Of a DNA stretch of 64,000 bases, positions 51,653 to 59,965 are shown piece by piece. The stretch is from Ruminococcus sp. (GTDB lineage Bacteria; Bacillota; Clostridia; Oscillospirales; Ruminococcaceae), in assembly GCA_015066745.1 (NCBI GenBank), contig SVNW01000004.1, positions 1 through 64,000 on the forward strand, written 5' to 3'. The stretch's first letter is position 1. Each line of letters begins with the position of its first letter. The notes beneath the pieces are model-generated. The model did not search any database, was not told the DNA's origin, and worked only from the letters and a program-made list of their open reading frames with translations. Both the position numbers and the translations under genes were made by a program.

Positions 51653-54600
51653 TCAGCCTATTTCTTTGAGGTAAAGCGAAACTTTACTCTGTACAGCATC
51701 TGCTGTTTCCTTGGCACTCTGTCCGCCTTCAATAAATATATCATACTGCTCATCAATGATTTTGATTATTCTCGAATCTGAAAGCACGAGTTTTGAAGAA
51801 TCTATCATATTTACAAGACTATCTGCCAATTCACCGTCAACAGCTTTAAGAGTTACCTCTTCACCATCATATGTGTAAGAAGTATTATCTCCCTTTGCAT
51901 ATTCACTCTGATGTTTTTTTAGCGCTTTTTCATAAGAAGCTTTTCTTACCGGGAAAGCAGACATGTACTCTTCAAACAAAGCGTCCTGTTCTTCTTCAAG
52001 AATAAGTCCTCTTAAAAACTGCCATGCAGCATCTTTTAACTGAGATTTTTCTGATATTGCTATCAAACTGTTTGCTTCAATAATTGAACCGCCAACACCT
52101 TCTTTAGTAGGATATCCCTTAAATGTTGTTTCTTCTCCTACTACAACACTTTCAAATTCAGAAACTGTATCAAAGTTATAGATATGTAACTGATCAGCCA
52201 GACATTTGTTCTCTTTGAATCTATACATCTGTTCACGATAAGATTCTTCATCAAACATCTTGTCGTTACCGTCCTCTTCTTCTACACCACTTTCTTTGGC
52301 AAACTCCAATACTTTCTCAAAAGTACCATTGCTAAAGTCACATGTCTTGGAATCCAAGTCTACAAATTCATGTAAATTTCCTGTTACAAGTATATCGAAA
52401 ATCTCACGCGTTGATGCTTTGTAGAAAATATTTTCTCCGCCCTTGTTTTCAACTAACTCAAAGAACTCATCATATGTCCAGCCCTGCTCTTTACCAAGTT
52501 CGGAAGCTTTTCCTGCAAGAGTATTTATTGTGAAGGATGTAGGTAACTGATACAGCTTTCCTTTTGTAGAACAAGCGTCAAATACACCTTCAAAGTAATC
52601 TTCTCTCTTTATTTCGCCGTCTTTTTCAAAATATGTATTAAGATCCACAAACATACCTTTAGTAGCATACGCACTAAGATCTACATCATAAGAACCAAGT
52701 ACTATATCAGGAATGTCACCCTCAAGTATATCTGTATTCAGCTTTGTCGCGCCTGAAAAATATTCATCTTTTTCTGAGTCATACTTACCATACTTAGAGT
52801 AATCATTTATCTGTATTCTGTACTCTTCATTTTTTTCATTAAATTCTACAATGTTATCATAAATATTGCTGTAAGCAATGTTTTCGCCTGCAAGAGTTAT
52901 TATCTTCTTGCTGTTCACTTTCTTAAGAGTTTCTTCATCTGCTCTTGTAAGCTTTGCAAATTTCACACCATAGTTATCTTTTTCGTCATTGGAGTAATAT
53001 GAACACAATATGGTATCATTATCAATAAGGAGCGCACTGTTCATATCAAGATTTACATCAGAATCTACCCAGTTTATAATTTCTGTAGACTTATTATCAA
53101 CCAAATTGAAGCCATAATAACCATCAGTTCCTGTATAATAAAAATCGTACTTGTCATCGCCCTTTAACATATTATACAAAGCAGAATCATCGATTTCGAT
53201 TTCAAGCGGACTGCTCATAGAAGAATTTTTAAAATCAACTTTTGACATCATCGCACCGCTGTGTTCTTTATCTCTGTAAGTAATATATATATCACTTGAA
53301 GTGTTTATAATGCCCATGCAGTACTCTACTTCTTCGCCAAGTTCTATTTGGCTTATTGTATTACATTCTTTATCAAGCTGTAAAACAACATATTTCTGTA
53401 CATCTTCTTCATATATACAAATCATAACATATATATTATCACCGGAAACTACAAGATCGTCTACGTTACTGTCACCGAAAGAAGTATCTCCTATTTCTCC
53501 TATTTTAACGTTTTCTCCGTCTTTTACAGCATAGATTATGTGCTTACTTTCATACTCATATTCGCCGTCTTCATTTTCACTTTCATCATATACAGTTGCT
53601 ACAGAATATACTGTACCTTCATCATCACAGCTAAAAGCAGAAACATATCCGCCGTCCTCGATATTAAGGGGTATTGTTTCCTGGATATTACAATCTGTAT
53701 CAAGTTTGTAAAGTACTTCACCTGACGAATCACCATATACTTCAGCAGAAAGCAACATCTCATTGCCTGAAAGGAAACCTGAATAACATTCATCAAACTC
53801 AGGTGCCAGTGCTTCACCGTAAGCTGCTATCATTTCGCTTTTTTCTTCTGAAAGCAGATATCCCTTCAGACCATCAGCTGAGTTGAAAATAAAGTCATAT
53901 TTATCATTTTTAGAAGTCATATATATCATAGGATACTCAGCATCTGTTTCAACTTCGTATCGATTTAAAACAGCACCGTCATTCTGATCAAGCTCATTTA
54001 CAAAACATACACCTGACTGATCATATTCGTATGAAACAACACACGGATTTCCATTTTTAGCCACAAACAATCCTGACATTTCACCCGGCATATCACTAAA
54101 ATCATTTACAGAATACTCTATCTGCATTGATGAATTGATTTTATGAAGACTATATGTCTCTTCTTCTATCGATACAGAAATACCATAATAGCCTCCATCT
54201 CCTGATGCAAGCATCATAGCGAGTATTTCACCTTCCGAAAGATCAAGATTTTCTGAAACATTTATTTCCTCTTTCTTTTCAAGAGTTTCAGGATCGTACT
54301 TTACTGTTAAAACATTTTCTTTTCTGGCTTTATAACTCATAAGCATAACATTGAGCATTCCGTCAGCATCAAAGAACATACTTGTAATATTAGTATTTTC
54401 TCCTAGTTTACAAGTGTTTTTTATTTCAGATGTTTTTCTGTCCATTACACAGAACATCATATTGTATTCTTTATCATAATAAGCAATATAAATATTGTCA
54501 TTATTCAGAGAGAGAGAACAAATATATTCACATTCTATAGCACTTACATCTATATCTTCAACAGCACCTGTTTCAAGATTTATGATACTGGCAAGCTGTA

Positions 54601-54877
54601 CAGAACCGGATTCACTCTCTGCAAATCCTTTACAATAAACGCTTCCGCCGGAATATACCATATTATCAATATAGGCCATAGCTCCCGGACCGTCAAGCTT
54701 CTTAGTCAGAAAATAATTCTTTATCTCTCTAGCAGAATTTACATTAGAAGATGAAGAGTTTCCCGACTTTCCTGATTTACCTGATTTACTGTCGTTACAA
54801 CCTGTAAATACTGAAGTCATAACAGCCATAGCAATAAACGTACTTAATACTTTTTTAGCAACATTGATTTTACTCAT
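51653..54877 (-). CDS. Giant lipoprotein: propeller-like region plus solute-binding-protein domain (1074 aa)
   Basis: Lipobox VFTGC (Cys26) followed by a Ser/Gly/Lys linker (SKSGKSGKSGNSSSS). Residues about 50-650 are propeller-like repeats (DADGMLNVML, DKECNTISQIELGE, DDEGTVYSVATVYDES). From about 660 to the end is an extracellular solute-binding protein of sugar type: NIYDNIVEFNEKNEEYRIQI, VDLNTYFEKDG, GKLYQLPTSFTINTLAGKAS, and a C-terminal QLKDAAWQFLRGLILEEEQD. The start is ATG 54877, 7 nt behind AAGGAA, overlapping the previous gene by 8 nt. It belongs to an operon with two sugar-type permeases, so it should be their binding protein; the propeller may read a glycan or a cell-wall signal. 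Confidence 0.72.
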   Translation of the reverse strand: MSKINVAKKVLSTFIAMAVMTSVFTGCNDSKSGKSGKSGNSSSSNVNSAREIKNYFLTKKLDGPGAMAYIDNMVYSGGSVYCKGFAESESGSVQLASIINLETGAVEDIDVSAIECEYICSLSLNNDNIYIAYYDKEYNMMFCVMDRKTSEIKNTCKLGENTNITSMFFDADGMLNVMLMSYKARKENVLTVKYDPETLEKKEEINVSENLDLSEGEILAMMLASGDGGYYGISVSIEEETYSLHKINSSMQIEYSVNDFSDMPGEMSGLFVAKNGNPCVVSYEYDQSGVCFVNELDQNDGAVLNRYEVETDAEYPMIYMTSKNDKYDFIFNSADGLKGYLLSEEKSEMIAAYGEALAPEFDECYSGFLSGNEMLLSAEVYGDSSGEVLYKLDTDCNIQETIPLNIEDGGYVSAFSCDDEGTVYSVATVYDESENEDGEYEYESKHIIYAVKDGENVKIGEIGDTSFGDSNVDDLVVSGDNIYVMICIYEEDVQKYVVLQLDKECNTISQIELGEEVEYCMGIINTSSDIYITYRDKEHSGAMMSKVDFKNSSMSSPLEIEIDDSALYNMLKGDDKYDFYYTGTDGYYGFNLVDNKSTEIINWVDSDVNLDMNSALLIDNDTILCSYYSNDEKDNYGVKFAKLTRADEETLKKVNSKKIITLAGENIAYSNIYDNIVEFNEKNEEYRIQINDYSKYGKYDSEKDEYFSGATKLNTDILEGDIPDIVLGSYDVDLSAYATKGMFVDLNTYFEKDGEIKREDYFEGVFDACSTKGKLYQLPTSFTINTLAGKASELGKEQGWTYDEFFELVENKGGENIFYKASTREIFDILVTGNLHEFVDLDSKTCDFSNGTFEKVLEFAKESGVEEEDGNDKMFDEESYREQMYRFKENKCLADQLHIYNFDTVSEFESVVVGEETTFKGYPTKEGVGGSIIEANSLIAISEKSQLKDAAWQFLRGLILEEEQDALFEEYMSAFPVRKASYEKALKKHQSEYAKGDNTSYTYDGEEVTLKAVDGELADSLVNMIDSSKLVLSDSRIIKIIDEQYDIFIEGGQSAKETADAVQSKVSLYLKEIG

Positions 54878-56024
54878 ATCTGCTTTCCTTTCCATCAATC
54901 AAATTTACATCAACATCAATATAGTCACGCGTTCTTTTCTTATAAGTGTATTTATCAGTAAGCATCTCAATGAAAGGCTTAAGGTGCCATTTCCTATTGA
55001 GGTAACACTTAGCAATAAATATGATAACAGTTATTATTATATAAGTTGCTGCAATTATCATAAAAACAAATAACAATGTCAGACGTGTATTTATAACTCT
55101 TGCGGCATTCTCCCAATAAGGAAAAGCTATCGGTCTTGTAATAACTGTACTCTTTTCAAAGTTTTTAAGACTTTTCCATAGACTAGATACCGAATATCTC
55201 TTTGTGTTATCAATTATAACAACAGGCAAAGAATCTTCAGGATTTTCATCACCTTCAACCGCCGATGTGGTATCCACTCCGTAATTTTCAAGGAAAATAT
55301 TTTTTGCATAATTATCAACAGGATTAGGAAGTACTGCTTCATATGTCGCAAGTGACTTACTGCCTCCTATTTTTTCAAGCAAACTGTAATGAACATAAAT
55401 CAGTGAACTTTCAGGATAAGACTTTTCAACAGCCTTTCCCTCTTCATGCTTTACTACCCCTGCTACCTCTGCCTGAACACCATTTATGTATATTTTCATT
55501 CCTATAACATTAGATGACGCAAACAACTTCCACGCTGCTTCTTCATCAAGTATTACTCTGTCATTTCTAAGTTCATCTTCGTAAAGATAATTACCATACA
55601 AAAGTTCGAGTGGGTGAAATGCAAAAAAATTTCTTCCTACCCCCACTACACCTATATCAGCTGTAGAATATCCTGCACCTTCCTGAGTGCACACATTCAA
55701 CTTTGTTACAACAGAAGAATATGCATCTGTAAATATATTTGATTCCTCATTTTTAGACTTGTAAGATTCTTCTTCCATCTTGTTTTCTACTTTAAGATGT
55801 AATCTCTCCGCCTCATTTTCATCATATGATTCTACTGTACTATCCGGATAAAATACAGAAATCTGAGCAAATTCCGAGCCGTCAGCTGACCAGCGCTTTG
55901 CCATATTCTGCGAATCCAGACTTGATTTTAACTCTGAAGAAACTGCTGTAAGTACACAAAATGCTGCAACAAAAACACCAAAAGTTATCGCTTTCTTTTT
56001 GTTTTTCTTGTTTTTCATCATCAT
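54870..56024 (-). CDS. MacB-like extracytoplasmic-domain membrane protein (384 aa)
   Basis: N-terminal membrane segment (AITFGVFVAAFCVLTAVSSE, about 12-31), an outer domain of about 270 residues, one C-terminal membrane segment (LTLLFVFMIIAATYIIITVI, about 317-340) and a short basic tail. The outer domain (VVGVGRNFFAFHPLELLYGN; VILDEEAAWKLFASSNVIGM; YINGVQAEVAGVVKHEEGKA) resembles the MacB periplasmic-core (PCD) domain, but there are only two membrane segments instead of four. The start lies in TAATGATGATG; the third ATG (56018) is 8 nt behind GAGGAG. It is translationally coupled to both neighbours. A role in an export- or signalling-type complex with the HlyD-like protein is inference. Confidence 0.6.
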   Translation of the reverse strand: MMMKNKKNKKKAITFGVFVAAFCVLTAVSSELKSSLDSQNMAKRWSADGSEFAQISVFYPDSTVESYDENEAERLHLKVENKMEEESYKSKNEESNIFTDAYSSVVTKLNVCTQEGAGYSTADIGVVGVGRNFFAFHPLELLYGNYLYEDELRNDRVILDEEAAWKLFASSNVIGMKIYINGVQAEVAGVVKHEEGKAVEKSYPESSLIYVHYSLLEKIGGSKSLATYEAVLPNPVDNYAKNIFLENYGVDTTSAVEGDENPEDSLPVVIIDNTKRYSVSSLWKSLKNFEKSTVITRPIAFPYWENAARVINTRLTLLFVFMIIAATYIIITVIIFIAKCYLNRKWHLKPFIEMLTDKYTYKKRTRDYIDVDVNLIDGKESRYE

Positions 56025-57859
56025 TACTCCTCAGCAAATCTTACCTGATCACCTGCTTTAAGAGGTTTTGAGGAAGCAGTGATTATATAGTCTGCAGATT
56101 CACCAAATTCACCTGATACAGCATAATGCGTATCATCTTCGGCAACCTTTGTAACTGTTATCTTTTCAACTATGTATCTGTTGCCGAGAGGTGTGCTCTT
56201 GGATTTTACAGCGTATACAAAAAGTCCGTCTGAATCTGACTTAACTGCACTCTTAGGAAGAACATTATCAAAAGTTGAAGCTCGCTCACCTAATTCAACT
56301 TTAAGATTCTGTCCTGCTACTGCACCATCACCTGATACAGTAAATACTACTTTGAATTTTGAAGAATCATTTTTATCCTTGGATATTGATTTTACAGTTA
56401 CTGTAAGATCATCATTATTATTTATTACTTTTGCCTGATCGCCTTTTTTCAAAACCTTACCTTTATCAGCGTCAAGAGTTGTTGTAGCTGTAAAACCATC
56501 ATCGGAAATGTTAAGTATCATAAGACTTTCGCCTTCTGCACAAGTCTGACCTGATGTAACATTTATTTCTTCAACTACACCATCAACAGGAGAAAGTATC
56601 TCTGTTGTTGTCTGTTCGGCAAGCACCTTTGCAAGTTCTTCTTCAAGTTCATCGATCTTTTCTTTCTGTGCATTAAGTTCAAGCTGTGCCTGTGCATCTG
56701 TTATCTGATCTGCTTTCATTTTCTCTTCAAGTGAATGAACTGCTGCATCAAGTGCATACTGTGCATCTCTGACAGCTCCGTCATAATCTATATTACCAGG
56801 AACAGAACCAACAGGTCCACTACCTTCAGAAGAAAGCAACTCTTTTTCATTACCAAGTGACTGCAACTGACTGTTCAAAGAAGCTTTGATTTCACTTAAC
56901 TTTGTCTCATATTCGGTTTTGGACTGTAACATAAGAGGTTCTTTTTCATCAAAGAGTTTCTGATTGTCAGCAATTGCATTTTTTGTATCCTGCAATTTTT
57001 TCAGGTCTTCTTCTGCATATGTTACTTCTGTCTGCTTATCTTCAATAATTCTCGTTGCAGCATTGTCTTCACGCAATCTTTCAAGTTCTGTTTTTAACTT
57101 GTCAAGATTTCTCTGCATCATTGTTTCGTCCTGACCTGTGATTTTTACAGTATCATCCGCGATTTTCTGAGTAAGAGCAGCACATTCATCACTTAAACTT
57201 ACATAATTCTCATAAGCAACGCTGAATAAAGCATATCTTTCTGCACTCATTTCAGAATATTTCTTGCCTTCTATCGCACCTAAATCAGCCTCAAGAACAG
57301 CCATGAGATTCATTATCTCAAGCAATCTGCCGCTGTTGTCTGCCGGAGGTACATAAGAATTTGCTTCATCTCTTGCAGCTATTGCATTATTAAGTGCATC
57401 TCTTGCCTGAGATATTGCCTGATTTTCTGCAAAATAGTCATTTGCAAGAGTCATTATAGATTTTTCATATGCAAGCTTTGAAGTTTTTATTGTTTCTTCA
57501 AGCTGTTTAGCTTCAGCACTGTCTTCAGCCTTTTCAAGATAGAAAATAACCTGTCCTTCTTTTACATCCTGACCTCTCTTGACTGCAACACGCTTTATAT
57601 CTCTTGTTTCTTCAGCAGTTACATCATATGTCTTGTTTGCCTCAACCATAAGATCAAGTTCGTAGTTTCTTGAAACAGATTCTCTTGACATTCTCGTAAC
57701 TGAAACCTCAGGAAGTGAGTAGTTCATTATTGTATTTGAAAAAAACGTAAGTATAAGCATAACAAGTAAAAAAACTATGATAATATTTTTTACCCATTCT
57801 CTCCTGTTGCGAGGATTAGCTTTTTCCTCTGAACCTTTAGCTATCTCTTTTGTATCCAT
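56024..57859 (-). CDS. HlyD/RND-type membrane adaptor protein (611 aa)
   Basis: Cytoplasmic N-terminus, one membrane segment (NIIIVFLLVMLILTFFSNTI, about 26-46), a lipoyl half-motif (KRVAVKRGQDVKEGQVIFYL), a long coiled coil (about 120-415, with LKTELERLREDNAATRIIED), the second lipoyl half (ILSPVDGVVEEINVTSGQTC), then beta-barrel and membrane-proximal parts. This is the membrane-fusion/adaptor plan of efflux systems; in Gram-positives it usually joins a MacB-type ABC pump. The adjacent gene is indeed MacB-PCD-like, but no MacB ATPase is present. Stop overlaps the next start (TAATG). Spacing to the upstream permease is 29 bp. Confidence 0.8.
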   Translation of the reverse strand: MDTKEIAKGSEEKANPRNRREWVKNIIIVFLLVMLILTFFSNTIMNYSLPEVSVTRMSRESVSRNYELDLMVEANKTYDVTAEETRDIKRVAVKRGQDVKEGQVIFYLEKAEDSAEAKQLEETIKTSKLAYEKSIMTLANDYFAENQAISQARDALNNAIAARDEANSYVPPADNSGRLLEIMNLMAVLEADLGAIEGKKYSEMSAERYALFSVAYENYVSLSDECAALTQKIADDTVKITGQDETMMQRNLDKLKTELERLREDNAATRIIEDKQTEVTYAEEDLKKLQDTKNAIADNQKLFDEKEPLMLQSKTEYETKLSEIKASLNSQLQSLGNEKELLSSEGSGPVGSVPGNIDYDGAVRDAQYALDAAVHSLEEKMKADQITDAQAQLELNAQKEKIDELEEELAKVLAEQTTTEILSPVDGVVEEINVTSGQTCAEGESLMILNISDDGFTATTTLDADKGKVLKKGDQAKVINNNDDLTVTVKSISKDKNDSSKFKVVFTVSGDGAVAGQNLKVELGERASTFDNVLPKSAVKSDSDGLFVYAVKSKSTPLGNRYIVEKITVTKVAEDDTHYAVSGEFGESADYIITASSKPLKAGDQVRFAEE

Positions 57860-57888
57860 TTTTCTTTGATTTCCTTTCAGTTAAAAAA

Positions 57889-58806
57889 TTATCCCTTTAT
57901 TCCTCCCGAATATGCAATACCTTCAACCAGATAATCTTCACCATAGAAGAACATCAGTAGTGTAGGTATCATATAAATAACAGCAACAGCAAATGCCAGT
58001 CCCACATCTCCCGAATTTATCTTCGAAAGAAATACAGACAGCGGATGATAGTCGCTATCTGAAAGCATGATCAACGGTTGCTCAACCATATTCCAGTAAT
58101 CAATAAAAAGAAGAAGTATTACTGAAAATATAGCACTCTTTGAAAGAGGAAGACATATCTGTGTAAATATCTGAACCTCTCCTGCACCGTCAAGCTTTGC
58201 CGCTTCAATAAACGATGTCGGTATTCTTCTCATAACTTTTGCAAGTAAAAATACACTAAACGGTGCAAATATTCCCGGAAGTATTATTGACATTCTTGTA
58301 TCAAGAAGTCCGAGTTTATCAGCAACCAGATAATTCGGTACAAGTGTTACCTGATACGGCATAAGCATCAGTATAACATACATAAAAAACAGCAACTCCT
58401 TTAGTTTTCCCCGGTAACGGGCAAAACTGTAAGCAGCAAGACAGGCAACTATTATCTGAAAAAGAACGATCGGAACAACCAGTATAACAGAGTTCCAGAA
58501 TTTCATAAGATAATCAGAACTCTTAAAAAGAACTGTCTTATATTGTTCCAACGATACCTTATCCGGTATAAGCTTCAGATTAAGCTTTTCTGATATGTAT
58601 GTTTTCTTGCCTTCACTCTCATCGAAATTACTGATCATCGCACCGTAGTTTGCATTAATTTCTTTTTGCGTCATAAACGAATTTGCAATAGTCATAACTG
58701 TGGGAAACAGAAATAGTATTGCACAGAATACTGCAAACACTGATAAAAATGCTGTAAATATTTTTTGTCTTCTCTTTTGCTTTTTCACAGATACGGTCTT
58801 CATCAT
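57889..58806 (-). CDS. Carbohydrate-type ABC permease, MalG-like (305 aa)
   Basis: Six membrane segments in the usual order and the EAA loop EAAKLDGAGEVQIFTQICLP (about 198-217) which contacts the ATPase. The extended periplasmic segment after the first membrane helix (ANYGAMISNFDESEGKKTYI) fits the CUT1 family. It pairs with the MalF-like gene, overlapping it by 4 nt (ATGA). No ATP-binding subunit gene lies in the operon, so a shared MsmK-like ATPase elsewhere in the genome is expected. Confidence 0.88.
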   Translation of the reverse strand: MMKTVSVKKQKRRQKIFTAFLSVFAVFCAILFLFPTVMTIANSFMTQKEINANYGAMISNFDESEGKKTYISEKLNLKLIPDKVSLEQYKTVLFKSSDYLMKFWNSVILVVPIVLFQIIVACLAAYSFARYRGKLKELLFFMYVILMLMPYQVTLVPNYLVADKLGLLDTRMSIILPGIFAPFSVFLLAKVMRRIPTSFIEAAKLDGAGEVQIFTQICLPLSKSAIFSVILLLFIDYWNMVEQPLIMLSDSDYHPLSVFLSKINSGDVGLAFAVAVIYMIPTLLMFFYGEDYLVEGIAYSGGIKG

Positions 58807-59699
58807 TCTACGTCCTTTCCGAACCAGTATTCAACTATGAACATTATGCCGATGATAACAACCATAACGAGTGACATAATAATCGCAGCCGATGAAAGTT
58901 TCTGATATTCGAGAAGATTAAAAGTATTATTCATAAAATGCTGAAGCATATATAAAGCATCAAAAGGATAATCGCCCGTAAGAAGATAAACTTCTCTGAA
59001 TATTTTAAATGAATTAATTAATGATAATATGGTCACAAATAGTATCGTAGGTGACAGATATCTGAGTTTAAGATGAAAAAACTTATAAACAGGACCTGCA
59101 CCTTCAAGTGTTGCAACTTCCATAATATCTCCGGGAATATTTGATATTGCTGCAAGGAACAGTATCATATTATAACCGAGGTTTTTCCAGAGAAACATAA
59201 TTATAACAACAATCATTCCCTGATTTGATTTGAGCCAGTCTACAGGTTGCGCTTCAAATATTTCCAATATCTGATTTACGGTTCCGTTCTTATGAAACAT
59301 TACCTGCCAGATAAGGACAACCGACGCGATCGGTACCATCATCGGACAAAGAAATGATGCCCTCAGCTGACTTTTAAAAGGTATCTTTGAGTCAAGCAAA
59401 AGTGCAAGCATGAGTGATAAAATTACAACAAGCGGAACTGCTATAACAGAAAAAATAGTTGTATTTTTAGCGGCTAATATAAATGCTTCATTCTTGATTA
59501 TAGCCTTAAAATTATCTAAAAATACAAACTCGCTGTTGATTGGGTTATCGATTACCGAATAGTAAATAACCACAAAAAAAGGCAATATAAAGAAAACCAG
59601 AACCCCCAGTAAACTTGGTGCTATAAAAGTCAGCTCCGTTGCTCGTTCACTGCCTTTAAGCGTCCTGCTTTTTTTATTTGCCTTGACCTTTTTTCTCAA
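58803..59699 (-). CDS. Carbohydrate-type ABC permease, MalF-like (298 aa)
   Basis: Membrane protein with at least six segments and the EAA loop MEVATLEGAGPVYKFFHLKL. The N-terminus is basic (RKKVKANKKSRTLKGSERAT). The start is probably the TTG at 59699, 7 nt behind GGAGG; another TTG at 59726 lacks a ribosome binding site. First gene of the 49.7-59.8 kb operon, behind a promoter with a palindrome across the -10 box. The operon order (two permeases, HlyD-like, MacB-PCD-like, binding-protein fusion) is unlike a normal sugar importer. Confidence 0.88.
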   Translation of the reverse strand: MRKKVKANKKSRTLKGSERATELTFIAPSLLGVLVFFILPFFVVIYYSVIDNPINSEFVFLDNFKAIIKNEAFILAAKNTTIFSVIAVPLVVILSLMLALLLDSKIPFKSQLRASFLCPMMVPIASVVLIWQVMFHKNGTVNQILEIFEAQPVDWLKSNQGMIVVIIMFLWKNLGYNMILFLAAISNIPGDIMEVATLEGAGPVYKFFHLKLRYLSPTILFVTILSLINSFKIFREVYLLTGDYPFDALYMLQHFMNNTFNLLEYQKLSSAAIIMSLVMVVIIGIMFIVEYWFGKDVE

Positions 59700-59775
59700 G
59701 TTTTCTCCTCCATTCTTTTTTGACAATAAAATTTTATATGCTTACTGTACCAAAACCTATAATACAGTAGTAGTG

Positions 59776-59792
59776 GTACAATAATATTGTAC
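59776..59792. promoter_or_regulatory. Operator candidate over the -10 box of the transporter operon
   Basis: GTACAATAATATTGTAC is a perfect 17-bp palindrome that includes the -10 box. This is the size and position of a dimeric repressor site (GntR/YtrA-like by guess). No regulator gene is adjacent. Confidence 0.6.
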
Positions 59793-59814
59793 ACCACGCA
59801 AAAAAAAGTGTCAA
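59786..59814 (-). promoter_or_regulatory. Promoter of the permease/adaptor operon
   Basis: Minus strand TTGACA (59814-59809), 17 bp, TACAAT (59791-59786); the TTG start lies about 87 bp downstream. Confidence 0.85.
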
Positions 59815-59921
59815 GATATTTTCGTTCAAATTAAGAATTTGTTAAGATTATTTTCAGAAAATTATTTATGATAAACAAAAACTAATCTTATTTAAATCAT
59901 AAAGTGTAATATATGTCATAA

Positions 59922-59962
59922 AAAAAATTCGGATGTCTTTTTATATCACATCCGAATTTTTT
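59922..59962 (-). terminator. Terminator after the EAL/GGDEF-like gene
   Basis: AAAAAATTCGGATGT (59922-59936) pairs perfectly with ACATCCGAATTTTTT (59948-59962). Confidence 0.85.
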
Positions 59963-59965
59963 ATT

